Under the pieces are notes generated by a model. It was not told where the DNA came from, ran no database searches, and saw only the letters and a program-made list of their open reading frames with translations. The translations under genes were made by a program, and so were the position numbers. From Mesotaenium endlicherianum (lineage: Eukaryota > Streptophyta > Zygnematophyceae > Zygnematales > Mesotaeniaceae), in assembly GCA_009602735.1 (NCBI GenBank), contig WELA01012345.1, forward strand, positions 95,741-152,133: a DNA stretch of 56,393 nt, written 5' to 3'. Positions within the stretch are counted from its first letter, which is position 1. Every line of letters begins with the position of its first letter. Positions 1 through 11,127 of the stretch are shown here, in pieces.

Positions 1-78
<78 letters not shown>
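1..78. repeat. (TC)n microsatellite at the window edge
   Basis: Uninterrupted TC dinucleotides run from the first base to position 78, so the true array may extend beyond the window. No coding sense on either strand. Confidence 0.97.
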
Positions 79-80
<2 letters not shown>

Positions 81-1639
81 GGAAGACTGACAGGTGCTGC
101 ACCCGTTTGGAACTGATTTGTGACACATGGCAGATAGTGAACGAGGGGCTGTGGCTCCCCCCGCAGATGGACGGTGTGCTCGCTGACCTCCTGCAAGGCC
201 TCCTCCACAAAGGTGCTTGCCGCCTGTCCCCGCGCCCCCTCCTTCTCCTCTCCTTCCCTATCTCCGTCTAGGCGTGCATGCCACCTGCTTGTGCCTGCCA
301 CCTGCTCGTATTTGCCACCCACGTGGCGTGCACACCCGGCTTGGCTTCTGAAAGACTGCATGCAGTGGCAGCAGCATCGGAAGAAAGGGAAGCACGCAGG
401 CAGGCAGGTGGCTGAACAGGAGGGAGGGAGGGAGGGAGGGAGGTTGGCCCCCGGCCTTGGCAGAGGCAGACGCTTCATTGCGGATGCGACTGCTCTGACC
501 TGGGGCGGCTCTGAGCTGGCGGGCGTGCAGATCCCAAGAAGCGGATGAGCCTGCAGGATGCGTGCGCGCACGCGTGGACCACCCGCGAGCTGGGCCTCCT
601 GCCCCTCCAGCAAGCCTCCTTTCCAGGTGCGTGTGCTCGGAGCTGGCCGGGCTGGCTGGCTGGCTGGCTGAATCTGCCTGCCGGTTTTTTCCTGCACGAT
701 GCGATCTCCCGGTATGGCAATGGACACACCGAAAAGGCTTGTTGGAATCGCGTGTGACTAAGGTTGTTGTCCTTCTTAAATTGAAAGCCATCTGACTTGG
801 CAGCTGGGTCGATGTGATGCATCATGGCTGGCAGGTATTGTCGTGAATGACGCGCTCATCATGTCGGCCTTCTCCAAATCCGTGGCCACCTCTTAAAGGC
901 ACACCCCCTTGAAGGCACCACCCCTTGAGAGCACATCTCTTGAGGGCACACTTCTTGAGGGCACACCCCTTGAGGACACATCCCTTGAGGGCACACTTCT
1001 CGAGGGCACAGTGAGTAGTAGTCTGCACATGTTGTGGCTCTCGTCTGCCGTCACCCCGCCAAGTGTGGGACCCACTAGGCCGGCTGTCATGTCAGTCTCA
1101 TACTGAGGCTGACGGTAGCCTTGCAAGCGGCGGGCACTCTCAGCTGGCCCTTAGATGAGGTACAGGTGGGCATCGCTTACGAGGTCTTGCGCACTTGTTC
1201 ATTTGTGTGTGGCACTTTTCCGAAGCTTAGTATGGGCACACGCCTTCACCCTCAGGTAAATCAATCACGCCGCAACGGCGGTGCGTGTATTGCACGATGG
1301 TACAAGTGATTCCTATCCAGGTAGAGGCAGCGAACACGTTGGGACCAGCATGCAAGAGGGCTGGTACAAGTAGACTTGTATCGACATCGATCCCTCATAC
1401 TGTTGAATGCCCTGTATTTCATTCATGTGTACTTGTCTGCCACCCATGACATGTCCTGCATAGGCGAACATTCTGTCCTGGGCTACGATTTTCTCTGCGT
1501 GTCAGCAGATCAAGCTGTCAATGACCGACTCAAAAGTTGGCAAAGAGCTGATTACATCAGCTGCTAAGATCGCCTATTTGGTGAACAATATTCAGCACCG
1601 TCATCTCCATCAGACTATCATTGTATGATAAGCCCCGAC
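79..1639. other. Gene-poor stretch with short tandem repeats
   Basis: I see no convincing gene. The stretch holds a GGGA run (about 419-444), a GGCT run (about 649-670) and a short minisatellite listed separately. The open frames are short, overlap on both strands and have low-complexity composition, so I do not call them coding. Confidence 0.6.
893..1012. repeat. Minisatellite, about 8 units of 15-16 bp
   Basis: Variants of a unit reading CTTGAGGGCACACCC follow one another about eight times with small changes (GAGGACACATCC, GAGAGCACATCT and similar). Both strands stay open across it only because the unit is close to a multiple of three. Confidence 0.85.
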
Positions 1640-2080
1640 TCGATCTATTACAAAGACAACCGTTGCCACTTCATGGGTCCTTCCATGTGAGCAATTACAC
1701 ACTCACGCCAGAGGCTGCCACTCAAGCAGGAGACCTGCTACTCTGACAGCTGTGACCTCATGCAGTACTCTACAGCCCCTCACACTGCTCCAGAATTCAG
1801 CATCTTCAACCCGGCCGGTTATCTACTAGCTAGGTCATCTCAGGCCTTCACGCCTGTGACTTGTCTTCCCACCATGCAACCCACGAGCTAACTTACAGCC
1901 AGGAAGTTTTTCCGGAATGACCAACACGGGCCTCGCATAAGCACTGGCAGAGTCGTAAGTCTGCAGGCAACTCCTAAGGTATCCATATTCAGGATACGAA
2001 GCTATCAGTCTATTTACTCTACTGCTAGCTTCTAGATACACACGCATCCCCTGCCAAGTGAGCTCAAAGTGGTTTACTTT

Positions 2081-5000
2081 ATTCTAAAAAATTGAAGGTT
2101 TGCGACATTTCACAAAGTGTTCAAATTTGATCGATTTCACACATGTTGTGTCTCATCGACAAATGAAACCCTCATAAGGCTTCTCGTTGCAAAGAAGCCT
2201 CATTGCAGCAGGAAGGTAGTTGCTACACATACCCACCCACCCACCCCTCTAACCCTCCAATCCATTGGAAGAGGCACCAGGCGGGCAACGAAGTTGGTGC
2301 CAGCAATAGTCTTCGCCATGCACGATAGGATGTTGTTGTTTGTTAGTGTTACAATATGTTTTTGTCGATTAGTAGTAACCAACGGCGGCGATTTGACGAA
2401 CAACCTCAACAGAGCAAGAATGCAGCTGCCAATCCATAGTGTTGGCTAGGAGTTGGAATATAGTTGTGTTGACCTCTTTGTATTGTTATCGATTAGTCAA
2501 GTACAGATAAGCGTAGCAGCATGTAGGAAAGGACTAGACAAGAACAGATGACGCGCAATTTGTTGCATACTACTACTCCTACTATTCTTCCTAACATCAC
2601 CTTCTTTCTTTCGAAATCAGGCAATTTGAACACAAATTGTCAAATGGTCAATTTCTATAGGAAAGTTTCGCTTGACCCGCATCTAAGTAGGGGGGCATGT
2701 GCGGCAAATGCAACATTTGCAGCGCTGCTGCCTGATTGAGGCCGAGCAGGCAAGACGTGTGTTGTTGAAATGTAGGCGCACCGGCCACTTCTGAGCATGT
2801 GTAGATTCGGACTTGTTATGAAGCTCATGTATGAGGGATGAATTCAAATGCTCACTTTAATGATGCAACCAGTAACTGCACGCCTCCGACAAACTCAGTG
2901 CATCTCAAAGCTAAAAGGTGACACGGTATGCACTTAAACATGTTCTTACGACTTGAACCGATGCACTTTTAACTCACGCTTCACATTCCCTATATTTTGC
3001 ATACCAGCTCGATGACCAAGAAGAATCTGCAGGAAGAACTCCCGTTTGAACGGTTGCAACGAGCGCCACAGATGTGATGTGCGGCAGTTTCCTTCTTGAT
3101 CAATTTTTCTCGTCAGCGGACCCAAGTAACCATGCAGCAGAAGCTTACCATCTTTTGCATCTGCTCTGACTTGTCACTCAAAAGTGACATCATTGTGAGG
3201 AAACTCCCCCCTCAAATGATCATGCAATATATCCGTGCCGTACAAGCAAACTTTTATAGTGAATATACATGCTCTCTATACACCCACTTGCAGGTCACTT
3301 CTGGCGGCATCAGCTCGGAGAATTTGAAGAAGGACGCGGCTGCTGTGGAATATAGCGTGTCCCCCAAAGAGGGGAGGCTCCTCTCAAACCTTGACGCACT
3401 TACAGCTCATCACTTTGCGGGGCTGGCATACTGATGCCAATAAATGTTGATGATACCTATGAAATTATAAGTGGTAGTTTTAGCTGCTCCACCGAGCTAG
3501 AGAAGGCATCAGCAGTAAGATAGGGGCCTCAATTTGGATAGCATTAGACATCCACTGGGAGAACAGAACTACAGGCTAGGCTTACACATGCAGACTAGAA
3601 TATAGCCCGGGGGGCAGCGCAAGCCACTCCCCCCCCCCTTCCCCCCCTCCTCCCCAAGGCCCTTATAGCAGGGACTCAGCGAATGGGGGTAGTCCGTAAT
3701 AGTATGCGCGTGCATGTAAAGAGAGACTTTCTCTTCACATGCAAGGAGTCAACTCCGCATAACGCACTTAGCACATGAGACACCTAAGAAGATCCTCTAT
3801 TCTAGCAGGAGCAGGGGCAACTGAACAGGCGGCTAGTGCCCACCATCGCTAGCACACAAGCCCCGGTTCCGTTACGTCATGCCCCACTGACTGGCTCCTC
3901 CCCTCCTCCTCCAGGTCCTCAGAGCAGCTGCGAGACGCCATGCTGCTGCTGCTGCTGCTGCTGCTGCTGGGGTTGTCGAGCAGCAGCTCAGAGTGCAGCG
4001 GGTCCTCAGCCCCCCTTGCCTGGTGGCTGCTCAACGAGGGGTGAGGAACTTTCTAAAAAATCCAAGTTCCAGGCCCGCACCAGCGACCTGCACACGCTGC
4101 CATGGCCCATCCACGACCAGCGGGCTGGCACGTCCAGGGCATTAGGGCGGGGGGTGCTCCCAAAGGGCCTCAATGGTTCTAATTCCACCTGCTCATGCTC
4201 ATGCTCATGCTCATGCTCATGCTCCATAACTTCGAGCTCCTCTTCCTCCCCAGGGGAGCTAGCCCATGAGGCACGCGGGACCCCGGATTGTGAGCCAGAT
4301 CCCAAAGAGAATCGTACGACGTCGAGGTGCTGACCGCAGCAGCGTCTTCCACACATGCCAGGGAGAGACACGCCGTGAAGGCAAGCGGGAGAAGTTCGAG
4401 GCCCCGGAAAGGCAAAGATGAGACTCTGTGACTCTTTGAGCGGGAGGAATGCCAAGCAGGAAGTGTGCATCGAGTATGAGGCCAGGAGAGGGATAGACGT
4501 GCCGCGCCAGGGAAGACCATGAAGGACGTAACTCAATTTGACGAGGTCAACCACGCCGGGGGCGACCCTCCGTAGCAAGGCCAGAAGCCCACGGAGCACA
4601 AGGGAATGGCGGCACAGTAGTGCTCCCACCCCGTCTTGCTCCAAGCGCCGGACTGGCCCTGCTGCAAGGGGCCACCGCCGGCGTGGTTATGCTCGTCAAA
4701 GTAGATCACATTTATCACAACGCTCCCTGGGGTGCCGGTGCAGCCTCGAACTCCATGCAGATAGCTGGAAAGCAGCAACTTTTTCGCTCGCGCTTCCTGC
4801 CTTCCACTGCCTCCAGGCTCTTGCCTCTGCCTTTCGGGGATTCCTGGCACTGCCATTTTACGCACTCATGCTCACAACTAAAGCAAGGATAATGACGAGC
4901 ACAAAGCATGGGCCACCAGCCGCTTCTCTGGACAATTCCCGGGAATATGCGGTCCACAGGCTCCGCTCTAACGAAGCGCACCAAGAGCTTGGCTGGTACA

Positions 5001-5640
5001 CGTACATGTAAATCGCGTGCTGCGCTCTAAAACTGCACAAAGAAAGGGGTGAAACAGCTCTCCACAGCACAGGAGCAACACAAGTTGCGGCGTGGCGTCT
5101 TACTGCTTAGCTTCTGGCGGCGGGTGCTCTAGCTCGTTGTGAGCAGAAATTTTCTTCAGATCGCCAGCGGCTGGCGCTTGATGGACAGTACAGCTGCAGT
5201 TTTCCGAAAACACAAGCTAAGGGGGTGAAGACTCTGGAGTGGTCAGCACTAGGTTCACAAAAAGAAGGGATTATTCTATTCTAAGAAAGCATCCGCCTTG
5301 CTAGCTCAACCAGTGTGGCCCTCCCCCCTCAGGAGGCAAGCAGCCTGCAGAGCTGCACACCCCTCAGTCAATTCCTTGTCTAAGCCACCCCCTCGCCCTC
5401 CTGATAGCACTGGGCCATGCACCAGTCAAAACTCACTCCAGATCTCGCACAGCCCTCCTGTATTACTATGCCAAGGCGCTCCAGCAGCAGCTATTGCTGA
5501 CCCCCAACTTCATACCTTCTAGGGTTTTGAGAGCAGGCAGATGGATGGACCTGCCTGCTCCCTGCTCCCACCCCGATGGACCTGCTGCTTCCTCTTAGGA
5601 GCACACTGATGCTCCGATTGACAAAGCTCGACGCAATGCA
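2081..5640. other. Unmatched block inside the left duplicate, no clear gene
   Basis: This block is absent from the right copy of the duplication. It contains a CCAC run near 2229-2248, a (CTG)n run at 3941-3969 and a hexanucleotide (ATGCTC)n run at about 4191-4224 that would read His-Glu repeats on the minus strand. The minus frame 4006-4644 and plus frame 3836-4333 are open but owe much of that to the repeats; neither shows a recognisable domain. I call no gene, though a small acidic gene on the minus strand cannot be excluded. Confidence 0.5.
3941..3969. repeat. (CTG)n trinucleotide run
   Basis: Nine to ten consecutive CTG units, of the same kind as the CAG/CTG runs that encode Gln tracts in the PAT1 gene, but here outside any supported coding region. 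Confidence 0.9.
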
Positions 5641-6339
5641 GCTGGTCTGACACACATGCATTCATTTACACACATATGTATTTCCGTGCAGCTTCAGCAC
5701 ACGGAAGGGGACAGCGGAACAGTGCAGATGGCCATAAGGAGTAGGAAAGCTACTGAGCAAGACTAGCAAGAAGCTACCCCAGTGCCTAGACTATGGCTGC
5801 AGCCAGAAAGAAGCACGGCTTCTACAAAGAATCAATGGCGTAGTGGCAACTATCCTACAGCAAGGGACTAACTACTACTGTCTGACCTTTCTATCCTGTT
5901 GCACCTACCTGCAAGTCTGGGTCTTACCTCAGAAGGGGTCACGAACTAACTTGACCTCTCGCCCCCTGCGCATCCGCCCCCTGTCTGCCACAAAACAGGT
6001 CTCGCTCCATGGTGTGACCTCATAACGACCTGCCCACCTAGCTGAACATGAATGTTGTCTGCATGTGCCCATGCTACATTGCCTCGAGTGATGTCTACTG
6101 CCCTCCAGAAGGCCAGGCTGCCTAAGTTGAAGGGAAGCTTGAGAGCTTGCAACAAGCTGCATGAAGAGCGTCCAAATCCTTCAGTAACTTAGCTCACCAG
6201 GCCCACACACGACCAGAAGCAAGTTTTCTCGTTTCTCGTGCTGGTTCCACTTATATGTGAGACCCGCCAAGGCTACATAGTAGAAGGTACCACGGAAGTG
6301 TGCAACATTTGGAGACTGAAAATTGATCATCTTTTTTCC

Positions 6340-6526
6340 ACGGGCTGTAACTGCAGCTGGCATAACATCCACTTCCTCCGATACTTATTAATCAGATTCG
6401 TCCTCGAGCCATTCTTCCAGATCCCTTGCAAGGTCCCCATCTGCATCACTATGCCACCCAGTCGCAACTTTTGAATATGTTCCTCCAAAAACTGCATACT
6501 GAGAAGCATCGATTTCCATACTTATA
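6340..6526 (-). pseudogene. Broken copy of the PAT1 N-terminal exon
   Basis: Read on the minus strand, this interval contains the PAT1 signature DASQYA followed by FGG, and it aligns with the true exon at about 14335-14530, including the flanking GCAGTTACAGCCC versus GCAGTTGCAGCCC. The copy is dead: two adjacent stop codons follow the acidic stretch, and the splice donor seen in the intact gene (ATG then GTAAAT) has become GATGATCAAT, which lacks GT. The large downstream PAT1 exon is missing altogether from this duplicate. It is the left-copy remnant of PAT1 in the segmental duplication. Confidence 0.75.
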
Positions 6527-7368
6527 CAGCACCATAATCATCACCTTCGAAGGAATTGTATAGCACTTCTGCTCCGAAATGGCACCTATTGCCACCCCAT
6601 CTCTCCAACATTTAGCTTACGTGGGTACAGTCTACGCGACGGTCTTTCCGTATTTGGCTGCACCTAGTGAGCATAGGCAGCCACACTGTATGCACTCACT
6701 TGCATATGCTTCCTGGCGACGAGGGCAAAGCAGTCTCTGAATGCAGCAAGCTCCCACCGCTGCTGAACGTCGACGCTTTTAGCAGAATGCCTTCATAGGA
6801 AGAACAACGATAGTCGCGACACACATGACGAGGTCACAGTTTTGCAACCTGCTACTCGGAGGCTCGCCAAGAGTTCATTTTGTATCAGTCGAGACTGGTC
6901 CACACCACCAACATGTGAAGATGTCGAAGCTGTCGTATGCGATGATGCCCATTCGGAACAATCTATAAGACATGCCTCTTTAGATGTCTGACTTCTGTCG
7001 TAAGAAATAAGACGCCCATGCACCGTGTAAGCCACCACGTCAGAATCTGTGACAAACACCAAAATTCCGGGTTACGATGCACTTCACCACAGGGGTGACA
7101 ATACACAAGCTTTCCGTTGCAAACGAGAGTTCAAGCCACTGTTCAAGTTACGCTGATCGAACAAGAAGTAAATTCAGTCGTTCCGGCTACCGTGCCCTTG
7201 TCCCTGCTTACCTGATGGTTCCTGTATCTCCTTGATATCTCCCTTGTGATCTTACCTGCCTGGTTACCAACTCACAGCTGCAAATAGAGACCAGCAATCA
7301 TCAAGTCGAGTTGCTGATAGATAGCCTCGGGCTACCTGGGGTCTCTCTTGAGATTCGCCACCTACTCC

Positions 7369-9160
7369 ATGGCTGGGGCAAACGTTTTAACAATGAGCCG
7401 TGCTCCACAATCCCTGCAACTTATCTTGGTCACAGTGGCTCTCTCGTGTTTACTGGCATACAACTTGTTTCAAGTGCAGTTTGATCGAAGACAAGCTGAA
7501 ACTATGTTACTTGAGCACAGAGAGGCTTTTGACATCCTTCAGGAACAGTATAAGGTAATTGGATGGCCCTTCTCGGGATCTGTGCAACCTTCAGGAAGCA
7601 CGTGTGCAAAGTCATCCACGTGGTCGAGGGCGTCTGTTGTGTGGAAGGAAAGTGCATATGTTAACATATACGCTGTGCAGTGGTTGTGCTTGGAAGTAAG
7701 ATGTTGCTGCTGTAGCCAATGGCTCTTACTACGAGCATCGTCATTCACTCAGGGAGCAGACCTTGCTGCAAGCTACCCGGGTTGCACTGAATGCAGTTGA
7801 GAGTGGTTCAGATAAATCAGGCCCTGCCTATTACACATAACCAAGTCTGGCTCATCAGTTCAGCTTTTGTTTTTTCTTGAGGGTAGTGGAGCCAGTATGG
7901 TTGTTGCATATCTGACAGGTCGCTTCCGGGCTTCAGTTTGGCTGTGTATAAGAGTGATGTTAATGTTGCTGTGAGGCCAAGCTCCATTTACAATTCCACA
8001 TATGCTGCTGCCCAACTTGCCATGCTGGAGGCTGCTGCCTACTGCTGAGCCTGCCACCTACCACTTATGGTTCTATCAGTATTCCCTCGAGTAGTTTGCG
8101 ACAGGACCGAGGCTTGGTGGTCGGTGTCAATTTGTTGACATCATCGGAACTGCCGCATTGCATTACTGAATGCGCCATGGCTTTGGCAGCAGCTGACTTC
8201 TTAAGGACATGGCGACTGACCGCACAAAGTTCGCGTGCAGAGTGCCCAAGCAGAGGTGGCAGCCAAAGATGACAAGTTGAGAAAGCTGAAGCGTGAGCTC
8301 AATGACCTGGCGTCTGCCAAAGCAGCCGCTATCAGTCAGCTGGCAGACAGCAAAGCGGCAGCAAGTGGCGAGTTGGCAGAAAAAGGTGCCGCTATCAATG
8401 CTGCACAGCTGGAGAAGAAGAAGGTGGAGGAAGCGCTTTCGGGAGCTCAGCTCCAGCTGCAAGAGCTCAAACAACAGCTAGCCCAGGCTCTTGCTCAGGT
8501 GGGTGTGTCTGTGCCCCCTTTGTGCTATGCTTCCCTACCACCTCTTTCTTGCGTGTTCTGCCGCTGTGTTGCATGGTTTGGTGGTAGCGGAGAACTGTTG
8601 GAACAACAAAGGGCCGGCGTTAGTAGGTGCCACAAAATCACACCAGTAGGAGGAAGAGCACGTATGTCGGTGCACGGGACCAAGAGGTGCGTTTGCTCAT
8701 CAAAAGGCAGCTGGGTGGGCAGGCGAATGAGGCAAAGGAGAGGGAAAGGGAGGCGAAGGCGAAGGAAGAGGAAGCCCGGCAGCAGCATCAGAGTGCTCTG
8801 GAGCAGCTGGCGTCTGCTCGCAAGGCACGAGTAGAGCTGCTAGCTTACAGCGCCCGCAAGTTTGGCCGCACCTCTGCTAAACCGGAGTCGGTCGACAAAG
8901 AGAGATATGCCAGGGAGACAGACTATGAGGACGACAGTGAGCAGCTGGAAGATGACGCAGCTGAGAACGTGAAGGCCTCCAATACGATGTCCCAACTGGA
9001 GCAGAATGGGAAAGTGAGTAAGAGGGGCGTCGGGGAAGAGCAAGAGGACGAGGACGGCGAGCAGGATGGGGAGGCTGGTGAGAGCAGGAGTCGAGGGCGT
9101 GTGCAATCGCGAGTAGCAGACGAAGATGCTTACAGCAACGGAGCCATACATATCAACTGA
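7369..9160 (+). CDS. Type II membrane protein with coiled coil (unrecognised family)
   Basis: A spliced gene of about 310 residues. Exon 1 (7369-7554) begins at an ATG in good context (CCATGG), encodes a short cytosolic lead, one hydrophobic anchor at about residues 13-30 (LILVTVALSCLLAYNLF) and the start of a charged helix; it ends at TAAG|GTAATT in phase 0. A small exon near 7757-7830 reads as heptad-like sequence but its borders are unsure. Exon 3 (8241-8498) lies between GTGCAG and a GTGGGT donor, phase 0 on both sides, and is a long Lys/Glu/Ala/Leu coiled coil. The last exon (about 8723-9160) continues the coiled coil and ends in an acidic tail rich in Glu, Asp and Gly. Anchor, coiled coil and acidic tail in this order resemble Golgi type II proteins such as GOLM1, but this is only a likeness of architecture. 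Function unknown. The gene starts head to head with the broken PAT1 copy. Confidence 0.65.
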
Positions 9161-9894
9161 TGGCCAGTCCTCTAAAGCTCACAATCGGCTCCAGAGACGC
9201 CTTTGCTTAGGATGTGCTGTTGTCGTTCAGCAGGCTTGGACGAGATATTATCCATCTCAACCTCCTACACGGCCACGTACAGGGGTTTAGTGGCAGTATG
9301 TACCTTCACCCGCCACTTACCTTCACATGAAGCGCAGGAAAGTATGATCGTGACCTTGCCAGGTGTATAGCTAAGTAGTGCATGCTGCTCCAGCTGCAAT
9401 ATTGCCTCTCATTGTAAGGGCTTATTTATTTACACAATTTCACCCTCTGCAGAATCAATATTTTTGAGGTCGAGCAAGTCAGTGTGTTGGCACCCCTGGC
9501 TTACCTTGTGTCCAACGGGACCCTTCATTTAGAAAGGGCGCACAGCAGGTAAAGACTCTTCACGCTGTTTAGCTGACTAACTTACTGGTTTCCTCACTTC
9601 AGAATTGTACTTAAAAAGTTGGGACACTAAATATGTGATAATCCAGGGTCTAATTGTTAAGTGTCAAAATTTGGTAGACTCGTTATTATTCATTTCTGAA
9701 TTCCAATCATTCTGGTGAACATGTAGTAAGCATAAATTCATGTTTTATTTGCAAGCCATAACATGTCTCGCAGCGGTAGTATTGAGTAAATTCTAGACTA
9801 AACCAAAATCACTCTTCCAGCAAGTCAACCTATCTACCACTGAGTCACAGCTGAGAAAGTGGCTGACCAAATCAGCAGCTAAAACATCTAAATA
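9161..9894. other. Intergenic, nothing recognised
   Basis: AT-rich sequence downstream of the coiled-coil gene. It probably contains that gene's 3' UTR. I see no gene, repeat array or RNA here. Confidence 0.6.
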
Positions 9895-11127
9895 GTGGAT
9901 ATAAATGTGCACCATCATCCACCTGACACAATCAATCTACAGTATACCCCTACCCGCATCACTGCCGAAACAACACAGCAGTATCATGGGTTCTTCCATA
10001 ACGACACCTCAACCCAAGGCCGAGGCTGCCACTCCAAGCAGGAAACCTGCTACTCCAACAGCCATCACCTCTTAAGCAGTTCTACAATCCCTCAGGCTGC
10101 CCAGGACTTCAACACCTTCAGCCAGTGCAGGCATCTGAGACCTTCACAACATTGACCCGTCTCTCCCCCCCAGCTTATGATCTAAGTTACAGCCAGCCAG
10201 CGAGTCCTGGATAAATATCACAGGCCTCGCAATCAGCAGCAATTGTGAGTACTGAGTCATCTCCTGCTTCCTTCTGTAGCCTAGAGGGACTCCTTGACGT
10301 ATTACCATGTACAAATGATACGCAGCTACCCCACTATGTGGAACTGCTAACTTTTATACACATGCATCCCCTCCTAAGTGCACACAAAGTGCGCATTATT
10401 GTTCCCTTCAGGAGATGGCACGGGGATAATCTATGTTAAAAGGCCTTGCATGACCTAAATCTAAGTACGGTACCAAATGGCAGATAGCTACTTGTGCAAC
10501 TGCTGCCTAAAGGCTGAGCAGCCAGAAAAAAGAAAGTGAAAGTGCGACTAGGGGGAGGGTGCAGACGGCCGCAAGGTTTAAGCGAAGCTACTGAGGGAGA
10601 CCAGCAAGAAGCTACACCCTCTACCTGTGCTTGTCTATCGGCCAAACAAAAAGAGAAGAAATACATGAAATTATTGCAACTACCCTACAGCGAGAGACTA
10701 ACTACTAATGTCTGACCTTTCTATCCTGTTGCAACAACCTGCAAGTCTAGGTCTTACCTCACAAGGGTCACAGACTGACTTGACATTGTCCCCTTCGCAT
10801 CCGCCCCCCTTATAAAGTCTGGCACCGAAAAAGGGTGGTCCCGCCTCATGGTGTGACAATATGACGACCTGCCACCCCGACTGGATATGAATGTCGTCTG
10901 CACGCGCGCTCATACACTGAAGTGCATCGTACTTCCGTCCACACAATACGGGAAGCCCAAAACTGACAGCACTACTTATACTTCTTGCTGCCGAGGCAGA
11001 AAAAAAAGTTGGCAGCATGCGGCAAGCGGCATGGAGGAGCACCCTGACTTGCCAGCTAAGACAATCCACACCCTGCCGCTGCTGCCTCCGCTGGTGCTGT
11101 GGCTGCTGCTACTACGCCGCCGCTGCT

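Larger units (their letters stand above)
1640..7400. repeat. Left copy of an old segmental duplication
   Basis: Two blocks of this interval match the interval 9895-15263 in the same order and orientation. Block one, about 1690-2080, matches about 9990-10410 (shared GAGGCTGCCACTC, ACAGCCAG, ACGCATCCCCT/ATGCATCCCCT and many others). Block two, about 5690-7420, matches 10520-10960 and 14190-15263 (shared CTGACCTTTCTATCCTGTTG, ATGGTGTGAC, GTGAGCATAGGCAGCCA, CCACCTACT). About 3.5 kb between the blocks has no partner in the other copy, and the partner's large PAT1 exon is missing here. Identity by eye is moderate, so the duplication is old. Confidence 0.8.

Noticed and set aside
174..1130. Several overlapping open frames near the left edge
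   Set aside because: Low-complexity, GC-rich composition with frames on both strands and no splice or domain support.
3836..4644. Open frames on both strands around the (CTG)n and (ATGCTC)n runs
   Set aside because: Length is due to repeats, frames overlap on both strands and no domain is visible.
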